Below are positions 55,511 to 64,000 of a stretch of 64,000 bases of DNA, one piece after another. The number at the start of each line of letters is the position of its first letter. The stretch's first letter is position 1. Source of the stretch: Agrobacterium cucumeris (GTDB lineage Bacteria > Pseudomonadota > Alphaproteobacteria > Rhizobiales > Rhizobiaceae); assembly GCF_030036535.1 (NCBI RefSeq), contig NZ_CP080387.1, positions 1,860,001-1,924,000 of the forward strand, written 5' to 3'. The position numbers were made by a program, and so were the translations under genes. The notes under the pieces are model-generated. The model had not been told where the DNA came from, did not search any database, and saw only the letters and a program-made list of their open reading frames with translations.

Positions 55511-56895
55511 TGCATTTCGCGCTTCACCAGAATGACGAAGCGGACGGTGAGCAAAACAGCCGCCGTCGAAAGACCGATCACGAAACCGAACCAGACACCA
55601 CGCCCGCCAAAACCGAGCGGAAAGGCCATGGTCCAGGCAAGCGCCAGACCGATCGGCCAATAGGAAATCAGCGCCAGCATCGCTGGAATGCGCGCATCCT
55701 TCAGTCCGCGCAGCAGCCCTGCCGTCACGGCCTGAATGCCATCCACCAGCTGGAAGACGCCGGCGATGACAACGAGGCTGCTGGCATAAGCGAGCACTTC
55801 CGCAGCTTCCGGCAATTTTGGATCGAGGAACCATTTCGCCAGAAAATCCGGAACGACCGCAAACAAAATGCCGCCGCAAAGGGCAATGCCGCAGGCAATG
55901 GCATAGATCATGATCGAGGCGCGAATGAGGTTTTTGAAATCGCCCTGACCGCGGGCGATGCCCACGCGCACGGTTGCCGCCTGCGACAGGCCGAGCGGGA
56001 TCATGAAGGCGATGGAGGCAAGCTGCAGGGCAATGCCATGCGCCGCAAGCTGCACGGTACCAATCTGCCCCATCAGGATCGATGCGGCGGCAAACAGCGT
56101 CACTTCGGCAAGGATGGTGATGCTGATCGGCAGGCCCAAGCGCAGCACTTCGAACAGCGCATGCCAGTCCGGCCGCCAGAAACGCACGAACAGCTCGTAT
56201 TTCTTCGTCTCCTCACGCGTCTGCACATAGACAACGATGAAGATGAAGCTGAAGGCATTAACGATGACGGCAACGACGGCAGCGCCATTCATGCCCATTG
56301 CCGGCAGGCCGAAATGGCCGAACACCAGCGCATAGGCCATCAAACCGTTCATGACCAACATGATGATGGTGACATAAAGAATGATGCCCGCACGGCCGAT
56401 GGCGCTTACAAGGCCGCGCAGCACGTAGAAAAGCAAAGCCGGCAGCAGGCCGAATTTGGCGATGGCGAGATAATGGCCAGTCAGCGCCGCCACGTTGGGG
56501 TTCTGCCCGAGATAGACCAGAATCCGCTCGGCATTAAAGAAGACCGGCAAAGCGAGGATCCAGTAGGCGATCGCCACCCACATGCCCATGCGCAGCGAGC
56601 GGCGGGCCGCCGTCGCATCGCCCTGCCCGTAAGCCTGCGCCACCATTGGCACCACGGCCACGGAAAATCCCGAGCCGAAAATGAAGACGACGAAGAAGAA
56701 CTGCCCGGCCAGCACCATGGCCGCCAGCTTTTCAGCCCCTAGCTGCCCGACGATGACCATGTCAGTGGTATGGATGCCAAGCTGGGCGAGCTGCGCACCG
56801 ATAAGCGGAATTCCAAGCGCAAGCGTAGCCTTGAAATGCGAAAGCCACGACCCCGATCCGGAGGGAACGGTTTCTGCAACAACCGACGAAGACAT
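55498..56895 (-). CDS. MATE-family efflux transporter (NorM-like)
   Basis: 465 residues with 12 helices in two homologous halves. Each half opens with a characteristic helix, here GIPLIGAQLAQLGIHTTDMVIVGQLGAEKLAAMVLA and a second LRLGLPISITILAEVTLFAAASILMGQIGTVQLAAHGIAL. These segments are given as positions about 30-65 and 255-295. It exports drugs or metabolites with Na+ or H+. The substrate is unknown. ATG 56893-56895. The gene lies between carA and the chemoreceptor, with its own hairpin at the 3' end. Confidence 0.92.
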   Translation of the reverse strand: MSSSVVAETVPSGSGSWLSHFKATLALGIPLIGAQLAQLGIHTTDMVIVGQLGAEKLAAMVLAGQFFFVVFIFGSGFSVAVVPMVAQAYGQGDATAARRSLRMGMWVAIAYWILALPVFFNAERILVYLGQNPNVAALTGHYLAIAKFGLLPALLFYVLRGLVSAIGRAGIILYVTIIMLVMNGLMAYALVFGHFGLPAMGMNGAAVVAVIVNAFSFIFIVVYVQTREETKKYELFVRFWRPDWHALFEVLRLGLPISITILAEVTLFAAASILMGQIGTVQLAAHGIALQLASIAFMIPLGLSQAATVRVGIARGQGDFKNLIRASIMIYAIACGIALCGGILFAVVPDFLAKWFLDPKLPEAAEVLAYASSLVVIAGVFQLVDGIQAVTAGLLRGLKDARIPAMLALISYWPIGLALAWTMAFPLGFGGRGVWFGFVIGLSTAAVLLTVRFVILVKREMQTAR

Positions 56896-57224
56896 TGTAA
56901 TTCACCTGAATTTTGGCCATTGCCCGCGAATTGCGCAACGGCAGCAGGGTGATGAATAAAATATTCCCTTCCTGCACGCAACCTTTGCGGCCCGATGATC
57001 AAAATTTACGCAGAATTCCAAACCCTGCCGGCACCGGCTGAAACAGCATGAACCTGAACAAATTTAGTCGAATTTTACCATTTCGCTTTACCTATTAGAA
57101 CATCGCGTAGTTCTTTTAAATCATAAGCTGCATGACGCAGAATATTCCCGCCTTAGAGGCATGTCTTTCCCCCCATTCTCCAAGATGACCCGACCGGGCA
57201 TATCTGGTTTCAAGGACGTGTAGC
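56896..57224. other. Divergent promoter gap before the chemoreceptor gene
   Basis: 329 bases separate the MATE (-) and chemoreceptor (+) genes. The part 57050-57130 is A/T-rich and probably contains the chemoreceptor promoter. No small gene or repeat is convincing. Confidence 0.5.
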
Positions 57225-59315
57225 TTGCCAAAAAAATCCAACCTCATGACGCGCATTCTGTTTGCGGCGTCATCACTTGTTGTCGCGGCCTTTGCGGGCT
57301 TTTCTTTCTATATCGATAGCCTTCAGCACCGGGTCACCACGGAAGCGGTGGCGGAAAACATCGATTCGTCCGGCAAGCAGGCCGCACAGAGCATCGCCAA
57401 CTGGCTGAGCGGCCGCATCATGCTCACCGACACGGTGGCGAAAACGCTTGCGAAACTTCCGGAGGACGATGCCAAGCTGCAGTTCCTGCAGAACGACGTG
57501 CTGACAGCGCAATTCATGTCCACTTACTTCGGCAATGCCGAAACCGGCGTTTTCACGACATTCCCGAAAACACCGCTGCCGGAAGGTTATGACCCGCGCA
57601 AGCGCCCCTGGTATCTGGATGCGGTCAAGGCCGGCAAGCCGGTGCTGACCGAACCTTACACCGACGCCTCGACCGGCGGCCTCGTCATCACTGCCGCCAT
57701 GCCCGTCTCCGTTGACGGCAAGTTGGCTGGCGTGACGGGAAGCGACTTTTCGCTGGATTCGCTGGTCACGATGATCAAGTCCGTGGATGCCGGCACGGAC
57801 GGTTATGCCTTCCTTGTCAACAAGGATGGCAAGATCCTCATTCATCCCGATCCGAAACTCGTCGAAAAGCCGCTGAGCGATCTTTTCAAGGTCAACACAC
57901 CGACAATCTCCTCGGCAATTTCCCAGACTGAAATTAACGGCAAGGGCAAGATCACCAGTTTCATACCGGTTGCCGGCCTGCCCTCGGTCGAGTGGTATCT
58001 CGGCTTCGTCGTCGATTCCGATGTCGCCTACAGCGCAATCGGCCAGTTCCGGCTGGCAGCGACCATTGCCACGGTTCTTGCCGCCGCAATCATGATCGTG
58101 CTGCTTGCAACCGTGCTCTCCCGTTTCATTGTCCGCCCCGTCACGCAAATGACCTCGGCCATGGAAGGCCTTGCAGCCGGCAATCTCGATGTCGCCATTC
58201 CCGGCCAGGAACGCACCGACCAGATCGGCTCGATGGCCGCAGCGGTTGCCGTTTTCAGATCGAACGCCATGGAACGCCTGCGTCTGGAAGGTGATGCCGA
58301 AGAGAACCGCACGCTTTCCGAACAGGAGCGCAATGAGCGCGAGAGACTGGCGTCGAAAGATGCCGCAGACATCCAGTTCGCGGTCGATTCGCTCGCCAAA
58401 GGCCTGGCGCATCTTTCGGACGGCGATCTCAATTACCGCATCGATACGCCTTTCGTGACCCGCATCGACCGCCTGCGCGACGATTTCAACAATTCCGTCG
58501 CCAAGCTGAATGTGGCGCTCAGCACCGTTGGCCAGAATGCCCGCGCAATCGACGCCGGTGCTGGTGAAATTCGCCAATCCGCCGACGATCTGGCCCGGCG
58601 CACCGAACAGCAGGCCGCCTCGGTGGAAGAAACCGCCGCAGCACTCGAGGAAATCACCACCACGGTGAAGGACTCCGCCCGCCGCGCCGAGGAAGTCGGC
58701 CGTCTGGTTGATCGCGCCCGCGGCAATGCCGAACAATCCGGCATCATCGTCGAAGATGCGGTTCGCGCCATGGAAGGCATCGAAAAATCATCGTCGGAGA
58801 TCAGCAACATCATCGGCGTGATCGATGAAATCGCCTTCCAGACAAATCTTCTGGCCCTGAATGCCGGTGTGGAAGCCGCCCGCGCCGGTGAAGCCGGCAA
58901 GGGTTTTGCCGTGGTCGCCCAGGAAGTGCGCGAACTTGCCCAGCGCTCCGCCAATGCCGCCAAGGAGATCAAGACGCTGATCAACGCCTCCACATCGCAG
59001 GTACAATCCGGCGTCGATCTCGTCGGCAATGCCGGCAAGGCGCTGGAAACCATCGTCCGCGAAGTCCAGGAGATCAACCGCCATATCGACGCCATCGTGA
59101 CGTCGTCACGCGAACAGTCGACCGGGCTTCAGGAAATCAACACCGCCATCAACACCATCGATCAGGGCACCCAGCAGAATGCCGCCATGGTCGAAGAACA
59201 GACGGCGGCCAGCCACGGACTGGCTTCGGAAGCGGCGGCGCTCAACGAACTGCTGGCACAATTCCAGCTTGCCACGGCGACGCGGCGGCAGGCGGAATAT
59301 GGGCGGGCTGCTTAG
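57225..59315 (+). CDS. Methyl-accepting chemotaxis protein with periplasmic Cache domain
   Basis: 696 residues, TTG start behind AAGGA. Helix 1 is about residues 9-28. A double-Cache ligand domain (about 35-285) has the RKRPWYLDAVKAGKPVLTEPY and GLVITAAMPV patterns, then helix 2 (about 285-308), HAMP (RFIVRPVTQMTSAMEGLAAG) and a coiled-coil. A second HAMP-like segment follows (DLNYRIDTPF). The signalling hairpin tip is DEIAFQTNLLALNAGVEAARAGE. No terminal NWETF-like CheR pentapeptide is seen. Cache receptors commonly detect amino acids, organic acids or polyamines; the ligand cannot be called. The gene is far from the main che operon. Confidence 0.93.
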   Translation: MPKKSNLMTRILFAASSLVVAAFAGFSFYIDSLQHRVTTEAVAENIDSSGKQAAQSIANWLSGRIMLTDTVAKTLAKLPEDDAKLQFLQNDVLTAQFMSTYFGNAETGVFTTFPKTPLPEGYDPRKRPWYLDAVKAGKPVLTEPYTDASTGGLVITAAMPVSVDGKLAGVTGSDFSLDSLVTMIKSVDAGTDGYAFLVNKDGKILIHPDPKLVEKPLSDLFKVNTPTISSAISQTEINGKGKITSFIPVAGLPSVEWYLGFVVDSDVAYSAIGQFRLAATIATVLAAAIMIVLLATVLSRFIVRPVTQMTSAMEGLAAGNLDVAIPGQERTDQIGSMAAAVAVFRSNAMERLRLEGDAEENRTLSEQERNERERLASKDAADIQFAVDSLAKGLAHLSDGDLNYRIDTPFVTRIDRLRDDFNNSVAKLNVALSTVGQNARAIDAGAGEIRQSADDLARRTEQQAASVEETAAALEEITTTVKDSARRAEEVGRLVDRARGNAEQSGIIVEDAVRAMEGIEKSSSEISNIIGVIDEIAFQTNLLALNAGVEAARAGEAGKGFAVVAQEVRELAQRSANAAKEIKTLINASTSQVQSGVDLVGNAGKALETIVREVQEINRHIDAIVTSSREQSTGLQEINTAINTIDQGTQQNAAMVEEQTAASHGLASEAAALNELLAQFQLATATRRQAEYGRAA

Positions 59316-59356
59316 GAGAACCGCCTGCTAGTTGGTGGAGGCAAAGCATACAAACC

Positions 59357-59474
59357 CCGTCACCCCGGACTAGATCCGGGGTCCAGCGCGATCAAGTCCT
59401 TGATCGCGAAAGACTCATTTCCTCACGGCGCAGACGCGCCGTGGCTGGATGCCGGATCAAGTCCGGCATGACGG
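59357..59474. repeat. RIME-like element (118 bp), inverted copy
   Basis: It reads CCGTCACCCCGGACTAGATC at the left and GATCAAGTCCGGCATGACGG at the right. Its reverse complement matches the element at 38405-38520 over the central GCCACGGCGCGTCTGC part as well as the ends. Confidence 0.8.
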
Positions 59475-59604
59475 AGGAGAGGTTTCAACCTCTTTCATGG
59501 CCGGACCGATCGAGCCATTTTTATTTGCCGCGCGAACGATACCCCGTTCTCTCTACCGGCCCGATCCGCTAGAGCTTGATCGATCATGATATGTGGAGGG
59601 ATTT

Positions 59605-60084
59605 ATGCTGGAACTGATTTGGCGCGGCATTGCCATGGGCATTGGCGGCACCGTGTTTATGGATATATGGGCGATTGTGCTGCATCGGTTTTTCGGCCAG
59701 TCAGCACCGAACTGGGCGCCGGTTGGCCGCTGGTTCTGGCATGTGCCAAAAGGCACGATTTTTCACGACAGCATCGCCACGGCCGCACCCTATGAGCATG
59801 AACTGGCGCTAGGCTGGATTTCGCATTATGCCGTCGGCATTCTCTACGGCATTATTCTGGCACTGGTGGTGCCGGCTGCATGGTTTGCAAACCCATCCTT
59901 CATCCAGCCATGGATCGTTGGCATCGTCACGGTTGGTGCGGGCTGGTTCCTGTTGCAGCCGGGTCTTGGCATCGGCTGGGCGGCATCAAAAACGCCCAAT
60001 CCGACAAAAGTCCGCATTCTCAACCTCGTGGCCCACACGATCTTCGCCCTGGGCATGTATGCCGTGGCACTTTTGATGCGCTAA
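59605..60084 (+). CDS. DUF2938 membrane protein
   Basis: 159 residues with four hydrophobic helices: MLELIWRGIAMGIGGTVFMD at the N-terminus, SHYAVGILYGIILALVVP, WIVGIVTVGAGWFLLQPGLG, and a last one ending FALGMYAVALLMR. Between helices 1 and 2 a polar loop contains APVGRWFWHVPKGTIFH. This pattern is that of DUF2938, a family of unknown role. The start is ATG 59605 because GGAGGG precedes it by four bases; the in-frame GTG at 59593 would include that site. A terminator follows. Confidence 0.82.
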   Translation: MLELIWRGIAMGIGGTVFMDIWAIVLHRFFGQSAPNWAPVGRWFWHVPKGTIFHDSIATAAPYEHELALGWISHYAVGILYGIILALVVPAAWFANPSFIQPWIVGIVTVGAGWFLLQPGLGIGWAASKTPNPTKVRILNLVAHTIFALGMYAVALLMR

Positions 60085-60086
60085 AT

Positions 60087-60112
60087 GAAAAGGGGGCTGA
60101 AAAGCCCCCTCT
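60087..60112. terminator. Terminator behind the DUF2938 gene
   Basis: AAAAGGGGGCT and AGCCCCCTCT pair around GAAA. It lies between two converging genes. Confidence 0.7.
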
Positions 60113-60124
60113 CCTGTCTTTGTC

Positions 60125-61033
60125 TCAGATATTCGCCGAGAACGTATCACAATCTTCGACACGGCCGTTCTGGAAGCCGCGCTTGAACCATTCCATGCGC
60201 TGCGCCGAAGTGCCGTGGTTGAAACTATCAGGCACCACATAACCTTGGGTCTGCTTCTGCAACGTGTCATCGCCGATCTGGTGGGCGGCGTTCAGTGCTT
60301 CTTCGAGATCGCCGGTTTCGAGAATACCCTTCTGCTCGGTGAACTTGCCCCAGATGCCGGCATAACAATCCGCCTGAAGCTCCACCCGTACCGACATCTT
60401 GTTGGCATCCACCTGGCTCATTGACTGGCGGCGACGGTTGAACTCAGGCAGGACGCCGGTCAGGTTCTGCACGTGATGGCCAACTTCATGCGCAATCACG
60501 TAAGCCTGCGCGAAATCGCCGGCCGCACCGAAACGCTGGTCCAGTTCCTTGAAGAAGTTGGTATCGAGATAGACCTTTCGGTCGCCAGGGCAATAAAACG
60601 GGCCGCTGGCGGCGGAGGCGTTACCGCAGGCGGAAGACACCTGACCGGAGAACAGCACCAGCGTCGGTTTCTGATAGGTCTCCCCGGCAGACTGGAAGAT
60701 ACCGCTCCAGGTATCCTCGGTCTCCGCCAGCACGGTGCGTACGAAAGCCGTTGTCTCATCCGACGACTGGCCCTGCGGGCGCGTGCCGGATTGCTGTTGC
60801 GTCGTGCCGCCGCCGTCCATCGACATATCGCCGCCGGTCAGCAGCGTCAGCGGGTTGATGCCGAGCACCCAGCTGATCAGAAGTATGACCAGAAGACCGC
60901 CAATCCCGATACCGCCGCCGCGACGTCCGATCGGTACCCGCATCCCGCCGCGGGAAAAAGGATCACCCGATCCCGCTGACATGCCGCGCCGGTCCTCGAT
61001 ATTGTCCGACTGGCGACGCCCTCTCCATTCCAT
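60125..61033 (-). CDS. Neutral zinc metallopeptidase, YpfJ-like
   Basis: 302 residues. N-terminal cytoplasmic Arg/Gly-rich start (RGMSAGSGDPFSRGG), one membrane helix (about residues 44-64, IGIGGLLVILLISWVLGINP), a Gly/Gln-rich linker, and a catalytic domain with the zincin motif YVIAHEVGHHVQNL (two His ligands and the catalytic Glu). The C-terminal block has QADCYAGIWG with the third ligand. The same layout and length is seen in YpfJ/putative neutral zinc peptidases of Proteobacteria. The catalytic domain probably faces the periplasm; the substrate is unknown. ATG 61031-61033 follows GGGAGAAGAGC. Confidence 0.92.
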   Translation of the reverse strand: MEWRGRRQSDNIEDRRGMSAGSGDPFSRGGMRVPIGRRGGGIGIGGLLVILLISWVLGINPLTLLTGGDMSMDGGGTTQQQSGTRPQGQSSDETTAFVRTVLAETEDTWSGIFQSAGETYQKPTLVLFSGQVSSACGNASAASGPFYCPGDRKVYLDTNFFKELDQRFGAAGDFAQAYVIAHEVGHHVQNLTGVLPEFNRRRQSMSQVDANKMSVRVELQADCYAGIWGKFTEQKGILETGDLEEALNAAHQIGDDTLQKQTQGYVVPDSFNHGTSAQRMEWFKRGFQNGRVEDCDTFSANI

Positions 61034-61131
61034 GCTCTTCTCCCGGCGAATACCGCCTCAACAAGCTGCCTTATAACGGCACTATAATACATCTTGTTCC
61101 GGAAGAAAGCAGAGGCGGCAAACGGAACCTC

Positions 61132-61620
61132 TCACACGGCTCTACGTCTTTGTTTCAACACCGCCAGAAATAGGATGGCGAACACCAATGCGCCGGCGGA
61201 AAGGGCAGCAAAACCCGCTCTCCCGTCGCCGAACGCAACCTCATGCATGATGCGCCCCGGAACGAAGGTGAAGCCGCCGGCAATCACGATACCGCCGAGA
61301 TAAACACTCTGCATGATCCGCATATGCCGTCTGATATCACCGCGGCGGGCGAAATAAACCGATTGCAGACACCCATAGATGGTGAAGATGGAAAGCAGAT
61401 GGATCGGGCTGAAACCATAAAACACCTTCAATTCATGGATGAAGAAGGTAGAAGCCGCAGTCGCGACCATCAGCACCACCCAGATCTTGCCAAGTAGCCG
61501 GTGGATGGCGGTGCCCTTGGGACGCAGGAAGATGAAGGCCCCGAGAATGGCTGCGGGCACGACGGTGACGACATGGAATTGCACGGCAAGCGGTGCATCT
61601 AATAAAGGCTGGAATGACAT
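61132..61620 (-). CDS. DUF2306 membrane protein
   Basis: 162 residues from ATG 61618-61620. Four to five hydrophobic helices, with the DUF2306 pattern FHVVTVVPAAILGAFIFLRPKGTAIHRLLGKIWVVLM at about residues 15-50, HELKVFYGFSPIHLLSIFTIYG, and RRHMRIMQSVYLGGIVIAGGF. Conserved His residues in HRLLGK, HELK, SPIHLL and RRHMR suggest heme or metal binding. The longer frame to 61788 extends across the divergent regulator gene and is not used. It is divergent from a LytTR-type membrane regulator, a recurrent pairing in which the regulator controls the DUF2306 gene. Confidence 0.83.
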   Translation of the reverse strand: MSFQPLLDAPLAVQFHVVTVVPAAILGAFIFLRPKGTAIHRLLGKIWVVLMVATAASTFFIHELKVFYGFSPIHLLSIFTIYGCLQSVYFARRGDIRRHMRIMQSVYLGGIVIAGGFTFVPGRIMHEVAFGDGRAGFAALSAGALVFAILFLAVLKQRRRAV

Positions 61621-61667
61621 GGGCGCTGTTTCGGCTCTGTTGAAATCACCGGCAATTTCGGCAAAAC

Positions 61668-62534
61668 ATGCGTTCAGGGAAAACGGATTGGCGCCATCAG
61701 CAGGAAAACTTCGTGGATCACCCATATCTGCAATCCACGCTTCGTGAAATGCACGCCATCCTGCAGTCGCGCAGGCTGTGGCTGACATTTCTCGCCGTGC
61801 TGGCGATCTTTATCGTGACCGGACCTTTCGGGACGAGCGAAACCATGAGTTTCGCCGACCGGCTGCTTTACTGGACAATCATACAGGCCGGCGCCTGGAC
61901 ATTTGCCATATCCTTTTCCATCATCGCCAACCGCATCTTCGCGGATAGCATCAGAAACATGCTGGCACGCATGATGCTCGGCTCGCTGACGGCCGCGCTG
62001 CCGATAGGGCTCTTACTTACCATCACCAACCGGGTCTTTTCAGGCACGGAAATGGGTTTCGGCCCCTTTCTGCAAAGCAGCCTGTCGTCCCTGCCTCTTT
62101 GTGCCATCTTTTGCCTGCTGAGTTATCTCACCGCCAGCCAGTCCCTCGAAACGAAGGCAGTTGCCGTAACGGACACGGGGGAAGACGGCAAATGCAAGGT
62201 AAAAGGCACCGCGCCGCTGCTGGAGCGGCTGCCGCCGCAAAAGCGCGGAGAATTGCTGCGGCTATCGGTGCAGGACCATTATACTGAAATCGTCACCACG
62301 CGCGGACGCCAGCTCGTTCTGCTGCGTTTTTCCGATGCGCTGAAAGAAATAGGCCAGAGCGAGGGCTTGCAGGTCCACCGATCCCACTGGATTGCCGATG
62401 CCGATGTCGTCTCGCTGCGCAGGCAGGCAGGCCGTCTGCACATCGTCACAAAAGACGGCACGGAAATCCCTGTCAGCCGCTCTTACAGCGCGGCGGTGCA
62501 GGCCCGTTTCGCCGCGCGTGCCCCCGCCGGCTAA
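61668..62534 (+). CDS. Membrane-anchored LytTR-family transcription regulator
   Basis: 288 residues if ATG 61668 is used; ATG 61749 would still precede the first helix and would leave a more comfortable 128-base promoter gap. Four hydrophobic helices occupy about residues 35-155 (LTFLAVLAIFIVTGPFG, IIQAGAWTFAISFSII, LTAALPIGLLLTI, LPLCAIFCLLSYL). The LytTR DNA-binding domain (about 195-285) has LRLSVQDHYTEIVTTRG, LLRFSDALKEI, VHRSHWIADADVV and GTEIPVSRSY. It senses a signal in the membrane and regulates nearby targets, most likely the divergent DUF2306 gene. There is no receiver domain, so it is not a two-component regulator. Confidence 0.86.
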   Translation: MRSGKTDWRHQQENFVDHPYLQSTLREMHAILQSRRLWLTFLAVLAIFIVTGPFGTSETMSFADRLLYWTIIQAGAWTFAISFSIIANRIFADSIRNMLARMMLGSLTAALPIGLLLTITNRVFSGTEMGFGPFLQSSLSSLPLCAIFCLLSYLTASQSLETKAVAVTDTGEDGKCKVKGTAPLLERLPPQKRGELLRLSVQDHYTEIVTTRGRQLVLLRFSDALKEIGQSEGLQVHRSHWIADADVVSLRRQAGRLHIVTKDGTEIPVSRSYSAAVQARFAARAPAG

Positions 62535-62691
62535 GAGTTTCTGTCGATTCCGGAATTTATGGGGTTCCGTTCTCAAAAACATTTGCCTATAAGCCGCTTC
62601 TAGCCTGAAAACATTTGAATTGCGCTCCCCGGCCGGTGATCTTCCACCCTGGCCGGTGTTTTGCGCAACCAAAAAGCGGAACGAGAGAGCC

Positions 62692-64000
62692 ATGCCGAAG
62701 CGCCAAGATATCAAGTCCATCCTCATCATTGGCGCAGGACCGATTGTGATCGGTCAGGCATGTGAATTCGACTATTCCGGCACACAGGCCTGTAAGGCGC
62801 TGAAGGAAGAGGGTTACCGGGTCATTCTGGTCAACTCCAACCCGGCAACGATCATGACCGATCCGGGCCTTGCCGACGCTACCTATGTCGAGCCGATCAC
62901 GCCTGAGGTCGTCGCCAAGATCATCGCCAAGGAACGCCCGGACGCGCTTTTGCCGACCATGGGCGGCCAGACCGCGCTCAACACCGCGCTTTCTCTCAAG
63001 CGCATGGGCGTTCTCGACCGCTACAATGTCGAAATGATCGGCGCGAAGCCTGAAGCCATCGACATGGCGGAAGACCGTGCCCTTTTCCGCGAAGCCATGG
63101 CCCGCATCGGCCTTGAAACCCCGAAGTCGATGCTCGCCAACGCCACCGAAATCAAGGATGCCGACCGCAAGAAGCACGAAATCGCCCGCACCGAACTAAA
63201 GGGCAAGCTTTCGGGTCCTGAGCTCGACAAGGCGCTGGATGACCTCGAAAACCAGTGGAACCTCGGCGAGACCGATCGCAAGCAGCGTTACATGGCCCAC
63301 GCCATGGCGATTGCCGCCCAGGCCATCGACCATGTCGGCCTGCCCGCCATCATCCGCCCGTCGTTTACGCTTGGCGGCACCGGCGGCGGCATTGCCTATA
63401 ACCGCTCGGAATTCTTCGACATTGTCTCGGGCGGCCTCGATGCATCGCCGACGACCGAAGTGCTGGTCGAAGAATCGGTGCTCGGCTGGAAGGAATATGA
63501 GATGGAAGTCGTCCGCGACACGGCGGACAATTGCATCATCATCTGCTCCATCGAAAACATCGATCCGATGGGCGTCCACACGGGTGATTCGATCACGGTC
63601 GCACCGGCGCTGACGCTGACGGACAAGGAATACCAGATCATGCGCAACGCCTCGATTGCGGTGCTGCGTGAGATCGGCGTGGAAACCGGCGGCTCGAACG
63701 TGCAGTTCGCCGTCAATCCGAAAGACGGCCGTCTCGTCGTCATCGAAATGAACCCGCGCGTGTCGCGCTCGTCGGCCCTCGCATCGAAGGCGACCGGGTT
63801 CCCGATTGCCAAGATCGCCGCCAAGCTAGCCATCGGCTATACGCTGGACGAGCTGGAAAATGACATCACCGGCGGCGCGACGCCTGCTTCGTTCGAACCG
63901 TCGATCGACTACGTCGTCACCAAGATCCCGCGTTTCGCCTTCGAGAAATTCCCGGGCGCCTCGCCGATCCTCACCACCGCCATGAAGTCGGTCGGCGAAG
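62692..64000 (+). CDS. carB: Carbamoyl-phosphate synthase large subunit CarB (3' end beyond window)
   Basis: 436 residues are visible. It starts [20 protein letters not shown] and continues with [30 protein letters not shown] and the ATP-grasp core ([50 protein letters not shown]). This is the first synthetase half, carboxyphosphate-forming. A stretch of about 50 residues between [11 protein letters not shown] and [10 protein letters not shown] is longer than in E. coli CarB. ATG 62692 has GAGAGAG upstream. It joins with CarA (7.3 kb upstream) into one enzyme. The C-terminal half and regulatory domain lie outside. Confidence 0.96.
   Translation, partial: MPKRQDIKSILIIGAGPIVIGQACEFDYSGTQACKALKEEGYRVILVNSNPATIMTDPGLADATYVEPITPEVVAKIIAKERPDALLPTMGGQTALNTALSLKRMGVLDRYNVEMIGAKPEAIDMAEDRALFREAMARIGLETPKSMLANATEIKDADRKKHEIARTELKGKLSGPELDKALDDLENQWNLGETDRKQRYMAHAMAIAAQAIDHVGLPAIIRPSFTLGGTGGGIAYNRSEFFDIVSGGLDASPTTEVLVEESVLGWKEYEMEVVRDTADNCIIICSIENIDPMGVHTGDSITVAPALTLTDKEYQIMRNASIAVLREIGVETGGSNVQFAVNPKDGRLVVIEMNPRVSRSSALASKATGFPIAKIAAKLAIGYTLDELENDITGGATPASFEPSIDYVVTKIPRFAFEKFPGASPILTTAMKSVGE

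Noticed and set aside
57135..57190. 18-codon frame (MTQNIPALEACL...) before the chemoreceptor gene
   Set aside because: No ribosome site and no hydrophobic or conserved pattern, unlike the microprotein at 1340.

Overview
The window looks like chromosomal DNA from Agrobacterium (Rhizobiaceae, Alphaproteobacteria), very probably from the A. tumefaciens species complex. The coding DNA is GC-rich. The bathy-type bacteriophytochrome with an HWE kinase and fused receiver domain matches what I remember of Agp2 from strain C58, with scattered differences, so this is probably a sister lineage of C58. Other supporting signs are RIME-like palindromic repeats between genes, the YqeY-DnaG-RpoD order, a DUF930 protein, an Omp25/31-type porin-like barrel, and carA and carB lying apart. 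I could run no searches. Family calls rest on motifs read in the translations.

Layout. 1-5.3 kb: end of a lytic transglycosylase, a 25-residue membrane microprotein, metF with its ArsR-methyltransferase regulator (SahR-like), and ettA. 5.4-13.8 kb: a lipase-like hydrolase, a CoA-transferase/TPP-enzyme operon, HugZ-like, RidA and DUF442 proteins, a mutarotase-like protein and an L,D-transpeptidase. 13.9-16.6 kb: a TetR/MFS efflux pair with two matching operators, and an orphan ParA. 17-24.5 kb: a catabolic cluster (iron alcohol dehydrogenase, aldehyde dehydrogenase, gamma-glutamyl-ligase-type glutamine synthetase, ethanolamine-permease-like transporter, N-formylglutamate amidohydrolase family protein) with a divergent RpiR regulator. 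24.8-29.9 kb: an ABC uptake operon with a zinc dehydrogenase. 30-43.7 kb: an orphan AAA ATPase, an MHS transporter, metH with a second SahR-like operator, an AGE epimerase, envelope proteins, tRNA-Ile(CAU), a SIMPL protein and YjbQ. 43.9-46.5 kb: the phytochrome. 46.6-55.4 kb: DUF930, rpoD, dnaG, an inserted BrnT/BrnA toxin-antitoxin pair, yqeY and carA. 55.5-64 kb: a MATE exporter, a chemoreceptor, DUF2938, a zinc metallopeptidase, DUF2306 with a membrane LytTR regulator, and the start of carB.

How the genes work together. metF and metH, about 33 kb apart, carry nearly the same palindrome next to their start regions, as expected of one methionine-cycle regulon under the ArsR-methyltransferase protein. 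The 17-23.5 kb cluster resembles the Puu gamma-glutamyl route, but with an alcohol dehydrogenase in place of the amine oxidase and an N-formylglutamate-amidohydrolase-type hydrolase in place of PuuD. This suggests catabolism of an amino alcohol such as ethanolamine through gamma-glutamyl intermediates, and it is the best candidate here for an under-described system.

Repeats. Seven RIME-like mosaic repeats and one long inverted repeat of a different family sit between genes. One of them supplies the last codons of a gene. I see no CRISPR array, no insertion sequence and no prophage. The window begins inside the transglycosylase gene and ends inside carB.
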